Shown: piece by piece, positions 7,955 through 16,079 of the stretch
How positions within the stretch are numbered: position 1 is the stretch's first letter
Layout of the letters: each line of letters starts with the position of its first letter
From: DATGZH01 sp035297265
GTDB lineage: Bacteria; Actinomycetota; Acidimicrobiia; Acidimicrobiales; RAAP-2
Direction of reading: 5' to 3'
Assembly (NCBI GenBank): GCA_035297265.1
Contig: DATGZH010000024.1
Span: 13,145-77,144 of the forward strand
Length of the DNA: 64,000 nucleotides
Made by a program: the position numbers and the translations under genes
The notes under the pieces: generated by a model
Told to the model about the DNA's origin: nothing
What the model saw: the letters and a program-made list of their open reading frames with translations, nothing else
The model's database searches: none

Positions 7955-10429
7955 GTGCTGACCGCGCCGCCGACCACCGAGGGCCGGCCCCCGCCGCCGG
8001 TTACCGGGCCGCGCCACGCCCGCCACGTCGATCGCCGGTGGCTGCCCTCGGGCCCCTTCGCCGTGCGGGCCTTCCCGGCCGCGGCGACGGGGGTGGCCAT
8101 CGTCGGCGTGATCGTCATCGTGCTCTGGCAGCTGCACCTCAACCTCTTGCTCCAGAACAGCTCGACCACCGGCGGCGACACGGGCGCCCACTACATGATG
8201 CCGGCCTACCTGGCCACCCTCGTGACCCACGGGCACCTCTCCGGCTGGGACCCGGCCTGGTACGACGGCTACCCGATCTACACCTTCTATTTCGTCCTGC
8301 CCGACCTCTTCGTGGCGATCGCCCACATTGTCCACTTCCCCTACAACATCGCCTTCAAGTGGGCGACGATCCTCGGCTCGATCTCCCTCCCCGTCGTCGC
8401 CTGGGCGTGCGGCAAGCTCTTCCGGCTGCGGCCGCCGGTCCCCGCGGTGCTCGCCGCGGCGACCCTCCCGTTCCTCTTCGAGTACTCCTACGAGATCTAC
8501 GGGGGGAACCTCTTCTCCACACTGGCCGGGGAGTACGCCTACTCGCTCAGCATCTCCCTCGCCATCCTCTTCCTCGGCCTCATGGCCTTCGGCCTGCGGA
8601 CGGGGCGCCACCGCGGCTGGACGGCGGTCGTGCTCGCCGCCTGCATCGCCGCCCACATCGTGCCGGCCATGTTCGCCCTGGCCGGGGCCCTCCTCCTCGT
8701 CGTCTTCGAGCTGCTCCCCCCGGTCGTGCGACCGGGGACCGGCAGTCCCCTCCGCCAGGCCGAGGCGGACGACGAGCTGTTCCCGCTCGGCCCGTCCCCG
8801 GGGCGCACCCGGTGGCGGAACGTCTGGTGGGGCTGCTCGACGGTGGCCATCGGGCTCCTGCTCTCGGGCTGGTGGCTCGTCCCCTTCGGTATCCGCCAGC
8901 CCTACGCCACGTCGATGGGCTACAACAACGTGGCCGGCTACCCGGACCTCCTCTTCCCCCACGGCGACCTCTGGGCGGTGGTGCTCGCCTTCGTCGCCGT
9001 GCCGGTGGCCGTCGTCCTGCGGAGCCGCTTCGGCCTCCTCGTCGCGCTCCTCGGCGGGGCCTCCGTGCTCGCCCTCGTGTTCGACCCCCAGGGGAGCCTC
9101 TACAACGTCCGGTTCCTCCCGCTGTGGTTCCTCTGCATCTACCTCATGGCCGGTTGGCTCTTCGGCACGGCCGCCGCCGCGCTGGCCCGGGCCTGGCGCC
9201 GCCGCCGCCAGGCGAGGTGGGTGGCCGCGGTGCGCCAGGCCTGGACGGCCGGGCGCCGCCTGCCGGCCCGCCCCCGCATGCCGCTCTGGGCCCCCGCCGC
9301 GGTGGCCGGGCCGATCCTCGGGCTCCTCGGGGCCATGCTCGTCGTGGTGCCGCCGTTCGTGGTGAACGCCTCGGACCTGCCGGTCCACGCCGGCGCCGAC
9401 CTCGTGAGCAACTGGGCGGCGTGGAACTACTCCGGCTACGAGGGGAAGCCCGCCTACCCCGAGCTCCAGGCGGTCATGCACACGATGGCCAGGGTCGGCG
9501 CCAAGGACGGCTGCGGGAGGGCCATGTGGGAGTACGAGCCCGACCTCGACCGGTTCGGCACGCCGATGGCGCTCATGCTGCTGCCGTTCGACACCGGCGG
9601 GTGCATCGACTCGATGGAGGGCCTCCTCTTCGAGTCCTCGGGCACCACGCCCTACCACTTCTTGAACCAGGCCGAGCTCTCCGTGCAACCCTCCGAGCCG
9701 GTGGTGGGCCTGCCCTACGGGCCGCAGAACGTGGCCCTCGGCGTGCAGCACCTCCAGCTGCTCGGGGTCCGCTACTTCATGGCCTCGGACCCGAAGATCC
9801 AGGCGATGGCGGCGGCCGACCCCAGCCTGCGCCTCGTGGCCAGCACCGGGCCGTGGCATTCGCTCTATGGCGCGGCGACCGTCACCACCACGTGGAAGGT
9901 CTACGAGGTGCTCCACTCGCCGCTCGTCCAGCCGCTCACCCACGAGCCGGCGGTGATGTCCGACGTGGCCGGTCGGGTCGCCTGGCTCTCGCCGTCGGTC
10001 GCCTGGTACGGCGACCCGTCCCGCTGGGACGTGGAGCTCGCCGCGTCCGGCCCGTCCTCGTGGCCGCACGTGGCCGCCGGCACCGCCGACCCGCCGGCGG
10101 TGAAGGTCCCGCCCACGAAGGTCTCCTCGGTCGTCTCTACCGACAACACGGTCAGCTTCGACGTGAGCCGCACGGGCACACCGGTGCTCGTGAAGGTCTC
10201 CTACTTCCCCAACTGGCACGCCACGGGGGCCGACGGCCCCTACCGGGTGACGCCCAACCTCATGGTGGTGGTGCCGACCTCGCACCACGTGACCCTCGTC
10301 TACGGCACGAGCACCGCCGACCGGCTGGGTCTCCTCGTGACGCTCGTCGGGGTGCTGTGCCTCCTCGTGCCCTGGGCGGTCACCGTGGTGCGCCGCCGGC
10401 CGCGGGCCCGCGGCGCGTCAGTCGACTGA
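7955..10429 (+). CDS. Large polytopic membrane protein, 6-pyruvoyl-tetrahydropterin-synthase-related / GT-C-like
   Basis: An 824-residue protein from a GTG start. One helix near residues 36-58 is followed by a conserved-looking extracytoplasmic loop with GGDTGAHY and then WDPAWYDGYP, the pattern in the first loop of YfhO/GT-C-like membrane proteins often labelled 6-PTPS-related. About ten more helices follow, then a large soluble extracytoplasmic domain (roughly residues 470-770) and a final helix before a basic tail. GT-C enzymes use lipid-phosphate sugars, so transfer of a sugar outside the membrane is a reasonable guess, supported by the neighbouring polysaccharide genes. It could instead be a non-enzymatic membrane protein. 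It ends 23 bp from the convergent Wzz-like gene. Confidence 0.7.
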   Translation: MLTAPPTTEGRPPPPVTGPRHARHVDRRWLPSGPFAVRAFPAAATGVAIVGVIVIVLWQLHLNLLLQNSSTTGGDTGAHYMMPAYLATLVTHGHLSGWDPAWYDGYPIYTFYFVLPDLFVAIAHIVHFPYNIAFKWATILGSISLPVVAWACGKLFRLRPPVPAVLAAATLPFLFEYSYEIYGGNLFSTLAGEYAYSLSISLAILFLGLMAFGLRTGRHRGWTAVVLAACIAAHIVPAMFALAGALLLVVFELLPPVVRPGTGSPLRQAEADDELFPLGPSPGRTRWRNVWWGCSTVAIGLLLSGWWLVPFGIRQPYATSMGYNNVAGYPDLLFPHGDLWAVVLAFVAVPVAVVLRSRFGLLVALLGGASVLALVFDPQGSLYNVRFLPLWFLCIYLMAGWLFGTAAAALARAWRRRRQARWVAAVRQAWTAGRRLPARPRMPLWAPAAVAGPILGLLGAMLVVVPPFVVNASDLPVHAGADLVSNWAAWNYSGYEGKPAYPELQAVMHTMARVGAKDGCGRAMWEYEPDLDRFGTPMALMLLPFDTGGCIDSMEGLLFESSGTTPYHFLNQAELSVQPSEPVVGLPYGPQNVALGVQHLQLLGVRYFMASDPKIQAMAAADPSLRLVASTGPWHSLYGAATVTTTWKVYEVLHSPLVQPLTHEPAVMSDVAGRVAWLSPSVAWYGDPSRWDVELAASGPSSWPHVAAGTADPPAVKVPPTKVSSVVSTDNTVSFDVSRTGTPVLVKVSYFPNWHATGADGPYRVTPNLMVVVPTSHHVTLVYGTSTADRLGLLVTLVGVLCLLVPWAVTVVRRRPRARGASVD

Positions 10430-10452
10430 GGGGGACCGCGGAGCGGGTCGGC

Positions 10453-12612
10453 TCAGGTCTTGGGCGGGTTGCCGGCGCCGTCGCCCTTCGGCGGGGCGGG
10501 GGCGGGTCCCGGGTTGGCGGCCGGCGGGCTCGGCGGGGCCGGGGCCTGGACCGTCGACGGCTGCTTGGCCGGCGGGGCGCCGGTGGCCGGCTGCTTGTCC
10601 GGGGGTGCGGCGCCGGGGGCCGGCTGGGGCACCTGGGCCTGGCCGACCTGGGGGACCGGGATCGTGGGCGGGCCGCCGACCTGGGCGGGTCGGCCGGTGC
10701 CGGGGACGGCCGGCTGCTGGGGCCGGGGGGCCGAACCGTTCGTGTAGAGCACCGGCACGTAGGGCACGAAGTGGGGCGAGGCCGGGACGCCGTTGTAGAC
10801 GTAGCCGAGCAGCCGCACCCCGGCCACCGCCAGGCGGCTCGGGATCTCGTTGTGCTTCTGGACCGTGTCGTGGTGGGGGACCACGATGATCACGTGCTCG
10901 GCCGCCGCCGCCACGTCGAGGCCGTAGGAGGAGCTGCCGACGGGCGGGTCGTCGACGAGCACCATCTCGAAGCGCTCGGCCGCCTCCTCGAAGGCCGAGC
11001 GCATGGTGCGCGGCCGCCAGCGGTGCATGGCGAGGTCGGTGTCCGAGCTCGTCGGCAGGAGGGCCAGCCGTCCCTCACCGGCGTTGGCCGGCACGACCGA
11101 GTCGGCGAGGGACTTGCCCGAGAGCACTGCGGCCAGCCCGTTGCTCGCCTTCGTCGGGTCGGCGAGGAGGTGGGTGAGGCCCCGTCCGATGGGGTCGCTG
11201 TCGATGACGAGCACCCGCTCGCCCATCTCGGCCAGGGCGAGCGCCGTGTTGGCCACCGTGGTCGTGGTCCCCGCCCCCTGGTCGGCCGCGGTGAAGGCCA
11301 CGAGGAGCGACGCCGAGCTGTTCCGGATGGAGCGCAGCGCGGTGGCCACCGCCCGGTAGGACTCGGCCTGCTGGCTGCCGGGGTCCGTGATGATCGGCAG
11401 CCCCGGACGGGTCCCGAACGACGACTCGAAGGCTGGCACGGCGAAGAGCAGCGGTGCCTCGTAGAGGCGCTCGGGGTCGTCGATGCCCTCGAAGCGGCGC
11501 CTCGTGGCGGCGAGGACGTAGGCGATGATCACACCGAGGATGAAGCCGACGAGGAGCCCGAGGCCCAGGTCGATGAGGAGCGAGGTGCCGCTCTTGGTGG
11601 TCTCCTGCGTGGCCGGCTGGGTCGGCGGCGTGTAGGCCAGGTCGATCTGTTCGTTCACCCGGACCGTGGACTCGGACTTGGTCAGGCTGGCGATCTGCTG
11701 GAGGAGGGCGTTGCGCTGCGCCGTGACCGTCGGCGACTCGCCGCCGCTGCCCGAGGTGCCCGACGTCGTGGACGTCGGCGTGGTCGTGGCGGCGAGCACG
11801 TCGAAGCTCGCCAACTGGGCGTGGATCGGCGCGCCCGCCTGCGGGGCGAGCACGACGGCGGTCAGCGAGCCGGCCGAGCCCCGGGCGCCGAGGGCCGACG
11901 TGGGCACTGTCGTGGTCGTGGCGTGGGTGGTCGGCGCGTGGTGGACGTGGGTCGTCGGCGCGTGGTGGAGATGGGTGGTCGTGGTGTGCGGGGGCTTGGG
12001 CGTCGTGGTGTGGGTCGTCCCACCGCCGCCGTGTGTCGGCGGTGGGGGGACCCCGTTCAGCTGGGCGTTGGCCGCGGCGATCTCGTCGGCGAAGGCCTTC
12101 TCGGAGGTGGCGGCCTGCTGGTGGATCTGCTGCTTCAGTTGGATGTCGTAGGCGGCGAGGATGGCGTTGGCCGCGGCGCGGGCGGCCTTTGCCCCCTTCA
12201 GGCTGACGGCGATCTGGGTCATCGAACCGGTCGAGCCGCTCGAGGTCGACTTGGCAGACGTGGTCGGCGCCGTGACGACCAGGTTCTTGTGGAGTGCCTG
12301 GCCGGTCAGGTGCTCGTTCGGGAGCTGGGCGTTGACGATGGCCGCCGCTTGGTTCGAGAGCGACTGGGAGGTGAGCACGGCGATTTGGATGGCCGTGTAG
12401 TTGGCCGAGCCGCCGCCGCTGCTGCTCCCCGAGGTGGCGGGCGAGATGTTGGCCGGGAGCGGGGCGATGATGATGCCGGCCGTCGCGGTGTACTGGTTCC
12501 CGCTGACCAGCGCGTAGACGCCGGCGCCGACGAGGCCCACCACCGCCGCCAGGATGACCACGCGCTTGAAGCGCCGGATCGCGCCGAGGAGCGTGGGATC
12601 GAAGCTGGCCAT
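10453..12612 (-). CDS. Wzz/BY-kinase-like polysaccharide chain-length protein with degenerate P-loop
   Basis: Membrane protein of 719 residues combining a chain-length determinant part and a cytoplasmic MinD/CpsD-type ATPase fold. A first helix (about 18-38) leads to an extracytoplasmic domain with coiled-coil-like segments and a His/Thr-rich insert (about 215-230), then a second helix near residue 355. In the ATPase part the Walker A reads DQGAGTTTT, so the invariant lysine is threonine (residue 449). Walker A' (VLVIDSD) and Walker B (MVLVDDPP) remain recognisable. The roughly 110-residue tail is Pro/Ala/Gly-rich with no tyrosine cluster. It may therefore regulate chain length without autokinase activity. 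The ATG at 12612 follows AGGA; the GTG nine codons upstream has no ribosome binding site. Confidence 0.8.
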   Translation of the reverse strand: MASFDPTLLGAIRRFKRVVILAAVVGLVGAGVYALVSGNQYTATAGIIIAPLPANISPATSGSSSGGGSANYTAIQIAVLTSQSLSNQAAAIVNAQLPNEHLTGQALHKNLVVTAPTTSAKSTSSGSTGSMTQIAVSLKGAKAARAAANAILAAYDIQLKQQIHQQAATSEKAFADEIAAANAQLNGVPPPPTHGGGGTTHTTTPKPPHTTTTHLHHAPTTHVHHAPTTHATTTTVPTSALGARGSAGSLTAVVLAPQAGAPIHAQLASFDVLAATTTPTSTTSGTSGSGGESPTVTAQRNALLQQIASLTKSESTVRVNEQIDLAYTPPTQPATQETTKSGTSLLIDLGLGLLVGFILGVIIAYVLAATRRRFEGIDDPERLYEAPLLFAVPAFESSFGTRPGLPIITDPGSQQAESYRAVATALRSIRNSSASLLVAFTAADQGAGTTTTVANTALALAEMGERVLVIDSDPIGRGLTHLLADPTKASNGLAAVLSGKSLADSVVPANAGEGRLALLPTSSDTDLAMHRWRPRTMRSAFEEAAERFEMVLVDDPPVGSSSYGLDVAAAAEHVIIVVPHHDTVQKHNEIPSRLAVAGVRLLGYVYNGVPASPHFVPYVPVLYTNGSAPRPQQPAVPGTGRPAQVGGPPTIPVPQVGQAQVPQPAPGAAPPDKQPATGAPPAKQPSTVQAPAPPSPPAANPGPAPAPPKGDGAGNPPKT
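11923..11970. repeat. Two-copy 24-bp tandem repeat in the Wzz-like gene
   Basis: Bases 11923-11946 and 11947-11970 differ at only two positions and are in frame, encoding two eight-residue units rich in His and Thr (HAPTTHVH type) within the predicted extracytoplasmic loop of the Wzz-like protein. Confidence 0.85.
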
Positions 12613-12736
12613 CCGAGTCCTGTCAGCGGGCACGGTCACTCACGCGATCTAGGAGGGGTGTCGATCGTGTACGCGTCGCATTCAAGGGAAGCCTGAACCT
12701 GCGAGCCGATCCCCGCCCGCCGAGGCGACGTCGCGC

Positions 12737-12767
12737 TAACAATGGTCGGCCGGAGGGGTCCTGTCAA
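12737..12767 (-). promoter_or_regulatory. Candidate promoter for the Wzz-like gene
   Basis: On the minus strand a perfect -35 TTGACA (12767-12762) is followed after 17-19 bases by CATTGT/TTGTTA as a possible -10. The -35 overlaps the stop codon of the upstream GT4 gene. Transcription from here would give a leader of about 120 bases before the Wzz-like ATG. I saw no obvious operator. Confidence 0.4.
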
Positions 12768-13978
12768 GCCGGCCCACGCCTTCCGCCCTCGTCGGCGGGG
12801 TCCGCCGCGCCGTTCTGGACCGTGCCGGAGGCGACAGACTCGTACACGGCCACCAGGGAGGCGAGGGCGGCCGGCGGGCTGTGCCGCTCCTCGTACAGGC
12901 GACGGGCGGCCAGGCCGACCTCGTCCACCCGGCGGTCGTCCGAGAGCTCGTTGAGCGCGCCAACCCAGGCGGCCACGTCGCCCGGTGGCGCCGTCCAGGC
13001 GGCCCCGGCCGCCTCGGCCCGGCCCGCCATCCCCACCGACTGGGAGAGCACGAGGGGAAGGCCGGCGCCCGCCGCCTCGAGGGGGACGAGGGGCCCGGCC
13101 TCGTGGCACAAGGAGGGGAAGACGAGGGCCCGGGCGGCGAGGAGCCTGGCCAGGAGGGCCCCGTGGTCGAGCGGGCCGACGAACGTCACGCCCGGCACCG
13201 AGCGGGCGGCCAGCCGGTCGCCGAGCGGACCCTCGCCCACCACGACGAGGTCCAGGCCGGGGAGGGAGGCGGCCTGCCAGGCTTCGAGGAGGACGTCGAC
13301 GCCCTTCTCCTCGGAGAGCCGGCCACACAGCACGACCTCGTGGCCGGCCGACGGGGGGCGTGAGCGGTGGCCCGGGTCGAAGACGAAATTGGGTCGCAGC
13401 GTCACCCGGGCCCGGGGTACCCCGCCCTGCTCCAGGAGCGGCACCATCATCTCGTCGAGGACCAAGAAGCGGTCGACGTCACGCGGCCACACGCCGCGGC
13501 GGCGGGCCACCTCGATCGTCGCCGCGGCGACGGCCGACAGCGGGACCGAGCCGCGGTAGCAGCGGTACCGCACGGCGTGCCAGGGGTGGGACCCGACGCA
13601 GGTGTGACAGATGCGCCCGTCCCTGAGCAGGAGGCCGTTGGCGCACAACGTGCGGAAGTTGTGGAGGGTGACGACAGTGGGCCAGCCCTCGGCCGAGAGG
13701 GCGGTGAGGACGGCCGGGGAGAGGGCGAACCAGGTGTTGTGCACGTGGACCACGTCGGGCCGGGCCGCCCGGGCCGCCCCGACCACCCGCCGGGCCGCCC
13801 CGCGGTGCCACGGGGCGACGGCCAGCGCGGCCAGCGAACCCCCGGCGGTCGCCGGGTTGTCCACGACGTAGGGGACGACCTCGTGGCCGCCCGCCTCGAG
13901 GAGCTCGCGCTCGTGCTCCACCACGACGTCCTCGCCGCCGCGCTCGCGGTGGCGGTTGTGGACCTGGAGGATGCGCAA
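12764..13978 (-). CDS. Glycosyltransferase family 4
   Basis: A 404-residue GT-B enzyme. The N-terminal Rossmann part begins MRILQVHNRH with a Gly-rich GGED turn, and the donor-side half contains LCGRLSEEKGVD, VVVGEGPL and the H-E-A-G-P-LVPLEA segment that carries the conserved EX7E-type glutamates. These are the usual marks of retaining GT4 enzymes that transfer a sugar from a nucleotide donor. The start is TTG at 13978, with GGGAG about eight bases upstream. The middle (HTCVGSHPWHAVRYRCYR) has two or three cysteines seen in one GT4 subgroup. It precedes the Wzz-like gene on the same strand and is divergent from a GT2. Substrate unknown. Confidence 0.9.
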   Translation of the reverse strand: MRILQVHNRHRERGGEDVVVEHERELLEAGGHEVVPYVVDNPATAGGSLAALAVAPWHRGAARRVVGAARAARPDVVHVHNTWFALSPAVLTALSAEGWPTVVTLHNFRTLCANGLLLRDGRICHTCVGSHPWHAVRYRCYRGSVPLSAVAAATIEVARRRGVWPRDVDRFLVLDEMMVPLLEQGGVPRARVTLRPNFVFDPGHRSRPPSAGHEVVLCGRLSEEKGVDVLLEAWQAASLPGLDLVVVGEGPLGDRLAARSVPGVTFVGPLDHGALLARLLAARALVFPSLCHEAGPLVPLEAAGAGLPLVLSQSVGMAGRAEAAGAAWTAPPGDVAAWVGALNELSDDRRVDEVGLAARRLYEERHSPPAALASLVAVYESVASGTVQNGAADPADEGGRRGPA

Positions 13979-14117
13979 CCCGACACGCTCCCATCAACGC
14001 CGGCCTCGCCCGGGCGCCGGACGACGGCCCGCTATCGTAGAGCGCCCGGCGAAGGGGCCGACCTCGGCGGGACCGGTCCACCAGGCGGGTCGGGAGCAGC
14101 CGCACGAGAGGCAACAG

Positions 14118-15131
14118 ATGTCGACCGCCGCAGTGGCCATCTGCACCTTCAACCGCCCGGACCAGCTGCGCCAGGCCCTTCGCGCCTGGGCGGCCTCGTC
14201 CCGGCGCCCCGACCAGGTGGTCGTGGTGGACGCCAGCCCCGACGCCGCGGCGGCCGCCCGCCGGGTGCCGGCCGAGCACGCCGGCCTCTTCGGCGAGGGC
14301 AGCGCCTACCTCGTGGCCGACCGGGCCTCGACGACGGCGCAGCGCAACCAGGCAGTCGACTCGGTGACCACCGACGTCGTCGTCTTCGCCGACGACGACA
14401 CCATCCCCGACCGGGACTACCTCGCTCGGCTGCTGGCGGTCTTCGAGGCCGACCCGGGCGGCCGGGTGGGCGGGGTGGCCGGGACCACGGCCGAGCAGCA
14501 CCATCTGTCGTGGCGGGCCCGCCAACGGCTGCGCGAGCTGGGCGTGGCCCGGCTCGTCGGCACCCGTTACCCAGTGCCCCGGCGGGTGGCCTACCCGGCG
14601 GCCGCCGCCCCACCCCCGCTCCCGCCCGCCCTGCACCTCGTGCGCAAGCGGGCTCTCAACGGCTGCAACATGGCGTTCCGCACGGCGCTCGTGGCCGAGG
14701 CCCGCTTCGACGAGCACATGGGCGGCTACGCCTACGGGGAGGACTTCGACCTCTCCTTCCGCATCGGGCGCCACCACGCCCTCCTCAAGCGGTCCGACGC
14801 CAACGTGGAGATGGCGGTCAGCCACGGCTCGACCGTCGACCCCTACTACTTCTTCATGATCCGCTGGCTCAACCCGGCCTACCTCGTGGCCAAGCACGGC
14901 CTGGGCGAGCAGGGCTGGCGGTCCCTCGAGCGCCTGCTCGTGCTGGAGCGCGCCGCCGACCTCGCGCGCGGCCGCGCCCCCTCGGCGCCCGACCGGGAGT
15001 CCGTGCGGCGGCGCTACGCCACGGCCGGGTCGCTCGTCGAGGCGCTCCGCGGCGCCCCACCCGACGACCTCGTGCCCCGCTACGAGGCGCTGCAGGCCGA
15101 GGTGGCCGAGGGCGAGCCCGCCGCCGCCTGA
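14118..15131 (+). CDS. Glycosyltransferase family 2
   Basis: Start set at ATG 14118, preceded by GAGAGG at good spacing and opening directly into the GT-A fold with VAICTFNRPDQL. An upstream in-frame ATG at 13956 would add a basic stretch with no family match and was rejected. The 337-residue protein shows the acidic DDDT (DXD-like) metal/nucleotide motif near residue 94, a GCNMAFR acceptor-region segment, and GEDFDLSFR matching the ED/EE catalytic-base motif. There is no membrane helix, so it acts at the cytoplasmic face. A -10-like TATCGT lies at 14033. It converges on a sulfotransferase 12 bp downstream. Likely adds one residue to the surface glycan; donor unknown. Confidence 0.9.
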   Translation: MSTAAVAICTFNRPDQLRQALRAWAASSRRPDQVVVVDASPDAAAAARRVPAEHAGLFGEGSAYLVADRASTTAQRNQAVDSVTTDVVVFADDDTIPDRDYLARLLAVFEADPGGRVGGVAGTTAEQHHLSWRARQRLRELGVARLVGTRYPVPRRVAYPAAAAPPPLPPALHLVRKRALNGCNMAFRTALVAEARFDEHMGGYAYGEDFDLSFRIGRHHALLKRSDANVEMAVSHGSTVDPYYFFMIRWLNPAYLVAKHGLGEQGWRSLERLLVLERAADLARGRAPSAPDRESVRRRYATAGSLVEALRGAPPDDLVPRYEALQAEVAEGEPAAA

Positions 15132-15143
15132 CGAACGGTGAGG

Positions 15144-16079
15144 TCAGGGGCGGAACGGGTAGCCGAGGAGCGGGAGCAGGGGGGCGGACCAGAGGGTGGC
15201 CACCCGGCGGTCCCGGGGGCTCATGGCCCGCCGCCACTCGTCGTCGAGGCGGATCTCGACGGGGCCGGTCTGGAAGCGGTTCGGGTTGCCCGAGGCGTTG
15301 TGGGTCGCCCGGAGTTCCACCGTGTGGTCGTCGACGAAGGGGAGGCCAATGGGCCGCTCGCCCAGGAACTCGACGATGGCCGCGGTCGTGGCCCGGGGCT
15401 CGCGCACCAGGTCCTCGTAGTGCACCGGCATGTAGCGCCGGCGGCCGACGGAGGCCCGGACGACGGTCATGAAGGCGGCGTTGAAGAAGAGCCACTCCCG
15501 GGTGCTCACGTCAGGTCGGCGTCGGCCCATGCGGGCCCCGTCCCCGAGGCCGCCGGGCGAGGGCTTGTCCCGGGTCCACGAGTAGGCGACGGCCCGGGGG
15601 TCGCGCACCATGTGGACGAGGTAGAGGTCCACGTCGTCGAGGCCGTGAGCGATGAGGGCGTCGGCCGGCCGCTTCGACCCGTCGACGAGGACCGCGGCGC
15701 CGGAGGTCTCCGCCAGGCCCTGGTAGAGGCGGTCGAGGATCTGCGCGTACTCGGGGACGGGCTGGCGGTGGCGCACCGCGTCCCACCACAGCCGGGGGAC
15801 GTGGCGGGTGCGGAACGACGAGCGCCAGAGGGCGTGGACGGTCTCCGGGTCGACCGAGCTGATCGGTGGGGTGCCGCTCGCCAGCACCTCCTTCCAGAAC
15901 GGGCACTCGACGAGCACCTCGCCGCAGCCGCAGCGCCAACCGGGCCGACGGAACGTCTCGAAGAGGTTGCGCACCTCGCCCACGTTGCAGAAGCCCTCGA
16001 CGTGGCCGAGCACCTGACCGAGGAGCGTCGAACCGCTCCGGCCGTAGCCGGAGATGTAACACACCTTGATGCGCGTCAC
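15144..16079 (-). CDS. PAPS-dependent sulfotransferase family protein
   Basis: 311 residues. The 5'-phosphosulfate loop is at the N-terminus (SGYGRSGSTLLGQ, residues about 10-22) and the 3'-phosphate-binding strand is HMVRDPRAVAYSW, so a PAPS-dependent transfer of sulfate to a hydroxyl is the likely reaction. After the P-loop comes a cysteine cluster (CGCG then CPFW) shared with the sulfotransferases at 37.3 and 39.5 kb, which looks like a paralogous subgroup. The GTG start overlaps the stop of the O-antigen-ligase-like gene (GTGA), so they form a two-gene operon. This supports sulfation of the same glycan. The acceptor is not evident. Confidence 0.85.
   Translation of the reverse strand: MTRIKVCYISGYGRSGSTLLGQVLGHVEGFCNVGEVRNLFETFRRPGWRCGCGEVLVECPFWKEVLASGTPPISSVDPETVHALWRSSFRTRHVPRLWWDAVRHRQPVPEYAQILDRLYQGLAETSGAAVLVDGSKRPADALIAHGLDDVDLYLVHMVRDPRAVAYSWTRDKPSPGGLGDGARMGRRRPDVSTREWLFFNAAFMTVVRASVGRRRYMPVHYEDLVREPRATTAAIVEFLGERPIGLPFVDDHTVELRATHNASGNPNRFQTGPVEIRLDDEWRRAMSPRDRRVATLWSAPLLPLLGYPFRP

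Noticed and set aside
8038..12696. 1552-codon open frame on the plus strand
   Set aside because: It overlaps the membrane protein gene in another frame and the Wzz-like gene on the opposite strand; composition is Arg/Gly/Pro-rich with no family pattern. Long shadows are expected at this GC content.
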